Shown here piece after piece: positions 59,163 to 64,000 of a stretch of DNA of 64,000 nt. The first letter of the stretch is position 1, and every line of letters begins with the position of its first letter. This DNA is from Streptomyces sp. CB01249 (GTDB lineage Bacteria; Actinomycetota; Actinomycetes; Streptomycetales; Streptomycetaceae): the NCBI RefSeq assembly GCF_001905735.1, contig NZ_LISW01000004.1, positions 558,001 through 622,000 on the forward strand, written 5' to 3'. Made by a program: the position numbers and the translations under genes. The notes under the pieces were generated by a model. That model saw only the letters and a program-made list of their open reading frames with translations, made no database searches and was not told the origin of the DNA.

Positions 59163-61187
59163 ATGGACGTGAAGCGATACTTCCGTGGGCCGGTCATGTG
59201 GATCGTGCTGGCCGTCCTCGCCGTGGTCGTGTTGATGAATGTCGTCGGCTCGGGCGGCGGCTACAAGACGGTGGACACCGGACAGGTGATCCAGGCGATC
59301 AGCAAGAACCAGGTGGACCAGGCCAAGCTCACCACCGGTGACGATCACATCATCAAGGTCGAACTGAAGGACGGTCAGAAGCTGTCCGGCGAGTCCGGCA
59401 GCAAGTTCCAGGCGAGCTACATCGGCAACCAGGGCGTCCAGCTCGCCGACATGCTCCAGAAGAAGTACGAGAGCGGCGACATCAAGGACGGGTACACCGT
59501 CTCGCCCTCGAAGCAGTCCCCGTTCGTCTCGATCCTCTTCTCGCTGCTGCCGTTCGTCCTCATCGTGGTCGTCTTCCTGTTCCTGATGAATCAGATGCAG
59601 GGTGGCGGCTCCAAGGTCATGCAGTTCGGCAAGTCCAAGGCCAAGCTGATCACCAAGGACACCCCGAAGACGACGTTCGCCGACGTGGCGGGCTCGGACG
59701 AGGCGGTCGAGGAGCTCCACGAGATCAAGGAGTTCCTCCAGGAGCCGGCCAAGTTCCAGGCCGTCGGCGCCAAGATCCCCAAGGGTGTCCTGCTCTACGG
59801 GCCTCCCGGTACGGGCAAGACCCTGCTCGCGCGCGCCGTCGCGGGCGAGGCGGGCGTCCCGTTCTACTCGATCTCCGGCTCCGACTTCGTGGAGATGTTC
59901 GTCGGTGTCGGCGCCTCCCGGGTCCGCGACCTCTTCGAGCAGGCCAAGGCGAACGCCCCGGCGATCGTCTTCGTGGACGAGATCGACGCCGTCGGCCGCC
60001 ACCGCGGCGCCGGTATGGGCGGCGGTCACGACGAGCGCGAGCAGACGCTCAACCAGCTCCTCGTGGAGATGGACGGCTTCGACGTGAAGGGCGGCGTCAT
60101 CCTGATCGCCGCCACGAACCGCCCGGACATCCTCGACCCGGCGCTGCTGCGCCCGGGCCGCTTCGACCGGCAGATCGCGGTCGACCGGCCGGACATGCAG
60201 GGCCGCCTGGAGATCCTGAAGGTCCACCAGAAGGGCAAGCCGGTCGCCCCGGACGTCGACCTCGGCGCCGTCGCCCGGCGCACGCCCGGCTTCACCGGTG
60301 CCGACCTGTCGAACGTGCTGAACGAGGCCGCGCTCCTGACGGCGCGCAGCAACCAGAAGCTCATCGACAACGCGATGCTGGACGAGGCCATCGACCGTGT
60401 CGTGGCGGGCCCGCAGAAGCGGACCCGGATCATGTCCGAGAAGGAGAAGAAGATCACCGCGTACCACGAGGGCGGACACGCCCTGGTCGCGGCGGCTTCC
60501 CCCCAGTCGGACCCGGTCCACAAGATCACGATCCTCTCCCGCGGCCGCGCCCTCGGTTACACGATGGTGCTCCCGGAGGAGGACAAGTACTCCACGACGC
60601 GCAACGAGATGCTCGACCAGCTGGCCTACATGCTGGGCGGGCGCGCGGCCGAGGAGCTGGTCTTCCACGACCCGACCACCGGCGCCGCGAACGACATCGA
60701 GAAGGCCACGGCGACGGCCCGCGCGATGGTCACGCAGTACGGCATGACCGAGCGGCTCGGCGCGATCAAGTTCGGCGGCGACAACACCGAACCGTTCGTG
60801 GGCCGCGAGATGGGCCACCAGCGCGACTACTCGGAAGAGGTCGCCGCGCTGGTGGACGAAGAGGTCAAGAAGCTCATCGAGACCGCGCACAACGACGCGT
60901 GGGAGATCCTCGTAGAGAATCGCGACGTGCTCGACACCCTGGTGCTCCGCCTTCTGGAGAAGGAGACCCTGGGCAAGGAGGAGATCGCCGAGATCTTCGC
61001 CCCGATCGTCAAGCGCCCGGCCCGCCCCGCGTGGACCGGCTCCGCCCGCCGCACCCCGTCCACCCGCCCGCCGGTCCTCTCCCCGAAGGAGCTCGCCCTC
61101 ACCAACGGCGCGAGCACGGCCGCCGCCCCCGTCACGGACGCCGTGCCGGGCACGGAGGCCCTCCCCGAGGAGCGTCCCGAGAGCTAG
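59163..61187 (+). CDS. ftsH: ATP-dependent zinc metalloprotease FtsH
   Basis: 674 residues from ATG 59163 (GTG 59169 is possible; neither has a strong ribosome site). Helix 1 near 13-28, an extracytoplasmic domain, helix 2 near 118-140, then the AAA module: LLYGPPGTGKTLLARAVAGE, AIVFVDEIDAVG and the second region ATNRPDILDPALLRPGRFD. Peptidase site AYHEGGHALVAA (HExxH near residue 435). A Pro/Ala-rich C-terminal tail (about 610-674) is longer than in E. coli. Membrane-bound quality control protease. The upstream gap 58970-59162 holds a hairpin (CCGG...CCGG) but no gene. Confidence 0.95.
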   Translation: MDVKRYFRGPVMWIVLAVLAVVVLMNVVGSGGGYKTVDTGQVIQAISKNQVDQAKLTTGDDHIIKVELKDGQKLSGESGSKFQASYIGNQGVQLADMLQKKYESGDIKDGYTVSPSKQSPFVSILFSLLPFVLIVVVFLFLMNQMQGGGSKVMQFGKSKAKLITKDTPKTTFADVAGSDEAVEELHEIKEFLQEPAKFQAVGAKIPKGVLLYGPPGTGKTLLARAVAGEAGVPFYSISGSDFVEMFVGVGASRVRDLFEQAKANAPAIVFVDEIDAVGRHRGAGMGGGHDEREQTLNQLLVEMDGFDVKGGVILIAATNRPDILDPALLRPGRFDRQIAVDRPDMQGRLEILKVHQKGKPVAPDVDLGAVARRTPGFTGADLSNVLNEAALLTARSNQKLIDNAMLDEAIDRVVAGPQKRTRIMSEKEKKITAYHEGGHALVAAASPQSDPVHKITILSRGRALGYTMVLPEEDKYSTTRNEMLDQLAYMLGGRAAEELVFHDPTTGAANDIEKATATARAMVTQYGMTERLGAIKFGGDNTEPFVGREMGHQRDYSEEVAALVDEEVKKLIETAHNDAWEILVENRDVLDTLVLRLLEKETLGKEEIAEIFAPIVKRPARPAWTGSARRTPSTRPPVLSPKELALTNGASTAAAPVTDAVPGTEALPEERPES

Positions 61188-61336
61188 TCACCGACCCGGT
61201 GTGTCCCCCGTCACGGGGCTCCCACCAGGCCCGGAATGGATGCCGCGTCCCCCAGGTTCTAGCCTGTTGGGGGCGCGGCTTTTCCGTACACCTGCGCGGA
61301 TGCCCCCGCAGCGACAGCTCAAGGAACGAGGCACAC

Positions 61337-61942
61337 ATGACCGACCCGGTGACGCTGGACCCCCAGGGGCCGATCGGCGAGTTCGACGAGAAACGTGCCG
61401 AGGCCGCCGTCCGGGAGCTGCTGCTGGCCGTGGGCGAGGACCCCGACCGCGAGGGCCTGAAGGAGACGCCGGGGCGGGTGGCGCGGGCGTACAAGGAGAT
61501 ATTCGCCGGGCTCTACCAGCAGCCCGAGGACGTCCTGACGACCACGTTCGACCTGGGCCACGACGAGATGGTGCTCGTCAAGGACATCGAGGTGTTCAGT
61601 ACGTGCGAACACCACCTGGTCCCGTTCCGCGGGGTGGCGCACGTCGGGTACATTCCGGCCACCAGCGGCAAGATCACCGGCCTGTCGAAGCTGGCCCGGC
61701 TGGTGGACGTCTACGCCCGCCGGCCGCAGGTGCAGGAGCGGCTGACCACGCAGATCGCCGAGTCCCTGATGGAGATCCTGGAGCCGCGTGGCGTCATCGT
61801 CGTCATCGAGTGCGAGCACATGTGCATGTCGATGCGCGGCATCCGCAAGCCTGGGGCGAAGACGCTGACCTCCGCGGTCCGCGGACAGCTGCGCGACCCC
61901 GCGACGCGCGCCGAGGCCATGAGCCTCATCATGGCGCGCTGA
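61337..61942 (+). CDS. folE: GTP cyclohydrolase I
   Basis: 201 residues from ATG 61337 with AAGGAACGAGG upstream. VFSTCEHHLVPFRGVAHVGY has the zinc Cys and His residues, CEHMCMSMRGIRKPGAKTLT the second Cys, and GLSKLARLVDVYARRPQVQE the GTP pocket. First step of folate synthesis. Convergent with the folK-folB operon, which supplies later steps. Confidence 0.95.
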   Translation: MTDPVTLDPQGPIGEFDEKRAEAAVRELLLAVGEDPDREGLKETPGRVARAYKEIFAGLYQQPEDVLTTTFDLGHDEMVLVKDIEVFSTCEHHLVPFRGVAHVGYIPATSGKITGLSKLARLVDVYARRPQVQERLTTQIAESLMEILEPRGVIVVIECEHMCMSMRGIRKPGAKTLTSAVRGQLRDPATRAEAMSLIMAR

Positions 61943-61984
61943 CCCCGCTCCCCGCCCGTCCCCGAGCCAGACCCGGAAGCGGCG

Positions 61985-62470
61985 TTACGCAGCCGCCGCG
62001 TCCGGCTTGTTGTCGTCCTTGTCGTCCGGGAGCTTGCAGACGTGTTCCAGGAAGAGGGCGGCGGCGATGACCGCGATGCCGGCCAGGACCGCGAAGGCGG
62101 CGTAGATGGCCTGGTCGCGGCGGGGCGGGTTGTCCAGGGAGCCGAGCAGGAAGACGGCCGTGCCGCCGTACATGCCGGAGACCAGGGCGACGACCAGGGC
62201 GCTCGCCTGGGCGAAGACCAGGGCGCGGGCGGCCATCATGGGCTCGACGCCCTTCGCGTCCGGGCGCCGTTCGCGCTGGGCGCGCAGGCGGGCGCGGAGG
62301 GACAGCGCCGTGGCCAGCAGGACGACGGCGATCAGCGCGAGGACGATGGGCGCGAAGAGCGGGACGCTGGGCAGCGTGCCCAGGGAGTCCCAGAGGCGGG
62401 CGGCGCCCCAGGACAGGACTCCGGCGGCGGCGAAGAGGCCGGCCAGGACTCCGAGCCGTAGTGGCTTCAC
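61985..62470 (-). CDS. DUF3180 membrane protein
   Basis: 161 residues from GTG 62470. Four helices (about 4-24, 37-58, 78-104 and 119-140) with a short charged tail. Members of DUF3180 occur beside folK in actinobacteria, but no function is known. Last gene of the fol operon. Confidence 0.85.
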   Translation of the reverse strand: MKPLRLGVLAGLFAAAGVLSWGAARLWDSLGTLPSVPLFAPIVLALIAVVLLATALSLRARLRAQRERRPDAKGVEPMMAARALVFAQASALVVALVSGMYGGTAVFLLGSLDNPPRRDQAIYAAFAVLAGIAVIAAALFLEHVCKLPDDKDDNKPDAAAA

Positions 62471-62528
62471 CCCGTGCGCCGCCCTTCGCCGCCTGTGTCC
62501 GTCGTGCTGTGTTCTGTGAGCCTAACGA

Positions 62529-63140
62529 CTACTCGGGCAGCCGGAGTTCCAGGTCGGCCCGGGGGAGCACGCCGTCGCGCCCGACACCGGTCAGCAGATC
62601 GGCGACCGGGCCCGCGCCGGGCAGCTGGGCCTCGGGGTCCACGTCGTGCCAGGGGGCGAGCACGAAGGCGCGCTCGCGGGCCCGGGGGTGGGGAAGGGTG
62701 AGCACCGGGTCGTCGGAGACGACATCCGCGTACGACACGATGTCGACGTCGATGGTGCGCGGACCCCAGCGCTCCTCGCGGACCCGTTCGAAGGCTTCCT
62801 CGATGGCCTGGCCGCGCTCCAGGAGCGAGGACGGGGGCAGCGTCGTCTTCACGACGATCACCGCGTTGAAGTACGAGGGCTGGGAGCCCGGGTCGACGCC
62901 CCAGGGCTCCGTCTCGTACACCGGGGAGACCGCCTTGACCCGGAGGCCGGGCGTGTCCTCCAGGGCGTCGATGGCGCCCTGGAGCGTCTCCAGGCGGTTG
63001 CCCAGGTTGGCGCCGAGCGAGAGCACGGCCATTTTGGGGTTGGAAAGGGTGATGTCCGCGGCGTCCACCTGCTCGACCACGGAGGCGGGCACCGGCTGTA
63101 CGGTCGGGTCGCTCTGCCCTTCGGTGGAAAATGCAGTCAT
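62529..63140 (-). CDS. folK: hydroxymethyldihydropterin pyrophosphokinase
   Basis: 203 residues from ATG 63140, which overlaps the folB stop by four bases. LSLGANLGNRLETLQGAIDA, VYETEPWGVDPGSQPSYFNA, RWGPRTIDVDIVSY with the metal DxD, and LPHPRARERAFVLAPW are the HPPK motifs. It has an N-terminal extension of about 35 residues. Attaches pyrophosphate to the pterin for dihydropteroate synthase. Confidence 0.94.
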   Translation of the reverse strand: MTAFSTEGQSDPTVQPVPASVVEQVDAADITLSNPKMAVLSLGANLGNRLETLQGAIDALEDTPGLRVKAVSPVYETEPWGVDPGSQPSYFNAVIVVKTTLPPSSLLERGQAIEEAFERVREERWGPRTIDVDIVSYADVVSDDPVLTLPHPRARERAFVLAPWHDVDPEAQLPGAGPVADLLTGVGRDGVLPRADLELRLPE

Positions 63141-63496
63141 GCTCGGCTCCGGGTGATGGTGATGGTGACGTCGTCGAACGGGACGGTGATGGGCGCGTCC
63201 GGCTTGTGCACCACGACCTCCACCTCCTCGACGCCGTCGTGCTTGAGGCACTGCTGGGCGATGCGCTCGGCGAGCGTCTCGATCAGGTCGACCGGCTCGC
63301 CCTGGACCACCGAGACGACCTCCTCCGCGACCACGCCGTAGTGCACGGTCTTCGTCAGGTCGTCGGTGGCTGCCGCGGGGCGGGTGTCGAGGCCGAGCAC
63401 CAGGTCCACGATGAACGTCTGTCCCTCTTCCCGTTCCCGGGGGAAGACGCCATGGTGCCCGCGGGCCTTGAGGCCGCGCAGCGCGACACGATCCAC
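63137..63496 (-). CDS. folB: dihydroneopterin aldolase
   Basis: 119 residues from GTG 63496 with AGGAGTG upstream; a longer frame reaches 63583 but lacks a site. VALRGLKARGHHGVFPRERE has the active-site Glu; YGVVAEEVVSVVQGEPVDLIETLAERIA and VVVHKPDAPI complete the T-fold. Usual family length. Makes hydroxymethyldihydropterin from dihydroneopterin. Confidence 0.94.
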   Translation of the reverse strand: MDRVALRGLKARGHHGVFPREREEGQTFIVDLVLGLDTRPAAATDDLTKTVHYGVVAEEVVSVVQGEPVDLIETLAERIAQQCLKHDGVEEVEVVVHKPDAPITVPFDDVTITITRSRA

Positions 63497-63706
63497 GCGA
63501 ATCACTCCTGCTGTCGTTGGTCCGGGGGCACGGGGCCGCGTGCGGGCGGCCGGGTGCCCGATTTCGAATCTACCTGCGAGCACCGACAGCCCTTCCCCGT
63601 GGGGGCCGGGCCTGCGGGCGCGGAACAGATAGCCGCTGATACCCCGATGTGGCGGGGTCCAATCACCCGGGACGGGCTTTCGTGCCCGAAAGAGGGTCGG
63701 ACCGGC

Positions 63707-64000
63707 TCAGGACGTGGGGTCTTCGTCCTCTTCCTCACCGGTTTCGGCCAGTACGGGCGAACCGTGGTGCGACCAGAGCTTCCAGCCGTCCGGAGTGCGG
63801 CGGAACACATTCGTGGCGACGACGAGCTGCCCGACGAGCGGGCCGAGCGAGGCACCCTCCTCGGCGGGGCCGCCGCTGAGGATGTTCTCGGTGCAGGTCA
63901 CCAGCGCGGTGTCGGCGGTCATGGAGACGCTGACGTCGGTCAGGAAGAACTGGATGTACTCGGTGTTCGCCATGATCAGCGCGTAGCTGCGCAGCACCTC
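63707..64000 (-). CDS. NTF2-like (SnoaL-type) protein, 5' end beyond the window
   Basis: The reading frame is open to the window edge, giving at least 97 residues. MANTEYIQFFLTDVSVSMTA, FRRTPDGWKLWSHHGSPV and an acidic tail match the NTF2-like family found next to folB/folP in actinobacteria. Function unknown; the N-terminus is missing only because the window ends. The gap 63497-63706 shows no gene. Confidence 0.8.
   Translation of the reverse strand, partial: EVLRSYALIMANTEYIQFFLTDVSVSMTADTALVTCTENILSGGPAEEGASLGPLVGQLVVATNVFRRTPDGWKLWSHHGSPVLAETGEEEDEDPTS

Overview
The window is a piece of a Streptomyces chromosome, or that of a very close relative. It has very high GC, almost no TTA codons, many GTG/TTG starts and ATGA/GTGA overlaps. 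It also carries typical Streptomyces genes: a TipA-type regulator, a DUF397/Scr1-like pair, and a tilS-hpt-ftsH-folE...folK-folB core block.

Region 1 (1-11.5 kb) is one co-oriented block for a Tad/Flp-type (type IVb) pilus or related secretion machine: a lipoprotein, a secreted protein, a SAF-domain CpaB-like protein, a CpaE-like protein with a degenerate P-loop, the CpaF/TadA ATPase, TadB, TadC, a small Flp-like pilin and three TadE-like pseudopilins. It ends in a very unusual 1078-residue protein. That protein puts two LysM domains outside the membrane and a winged-helix/BTAD transcription-factor region inside it.

Region 2 (11.5-18.8 kb) holds a GH43 glycosidase with a perfect palindromic operator, an SDR, a DUF2165-like membrane protein, a UbiA-type prenyltransferase, a soluble histidine kinase/LuxR response regulator pair (the kinase has a TTA codon, so it is probably bldA-dependent), a small membrane protein and a TetR regulator with a clear operator.

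Region 3 (18.9-28.4 kb) looks like a compact biosynthetic locus that I cannot match to a known pathway. It has a LuxR-type regulator, a HAD-IB phosphatase, a phosphopantetheinyl transferase, and then a seven- to eight-gene operon: AMP-ligase, ketoreductase-type SDR, free-standing ACP, single-domain AfsA-like hot-dog protein, YciI-like protein, VAO/PCMH-type flavin oxidase, and acyl-CoA carboxylase beta and epsilon subunits. The set resembles the chemistry of gamma-butyrolactone signal synthesis but has its own ACP and no ketosynthase.

Region 4 (28.4-46.6 kb) has a LuxR/histidine kinase pair divergent from a MacB-like ABC transporter across a perfect 21-bp inverted repeat, and an APH-family kinase. 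Next come a secreted S1 protease and a secreted intradiol dioxygenase that share the same C-terminal carbohydrate-binding module. They are followed by a family-A DNA polymerase, a DUF2786 protein, a FUSC transporter, a lipoprotein, and a DUF397/ATPase/Scr1-like regulator set flanked by inverted copies of one 19-nt element. An aldehyde dehydrogenase closes the region.

Region 5 (46.6-64 kb) starts with a 181-bp MITE-like palindrome, then PadR, glutamate decarboxylase and a ClC channel (a possible acid-resistance pair), TipA, DedA and ThrE-like exporter genes. After these comes the conserved core: pyrophosphatase, PBP4-type carboxypeptidase, zincin-like protein, tilS, hpt, ftsH, folE, DUF3180, folK, folB and a truncated NTF2-like gene at the edge. 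No tRNA, rRNA, CRISPR or intact insertion sequence was seen.
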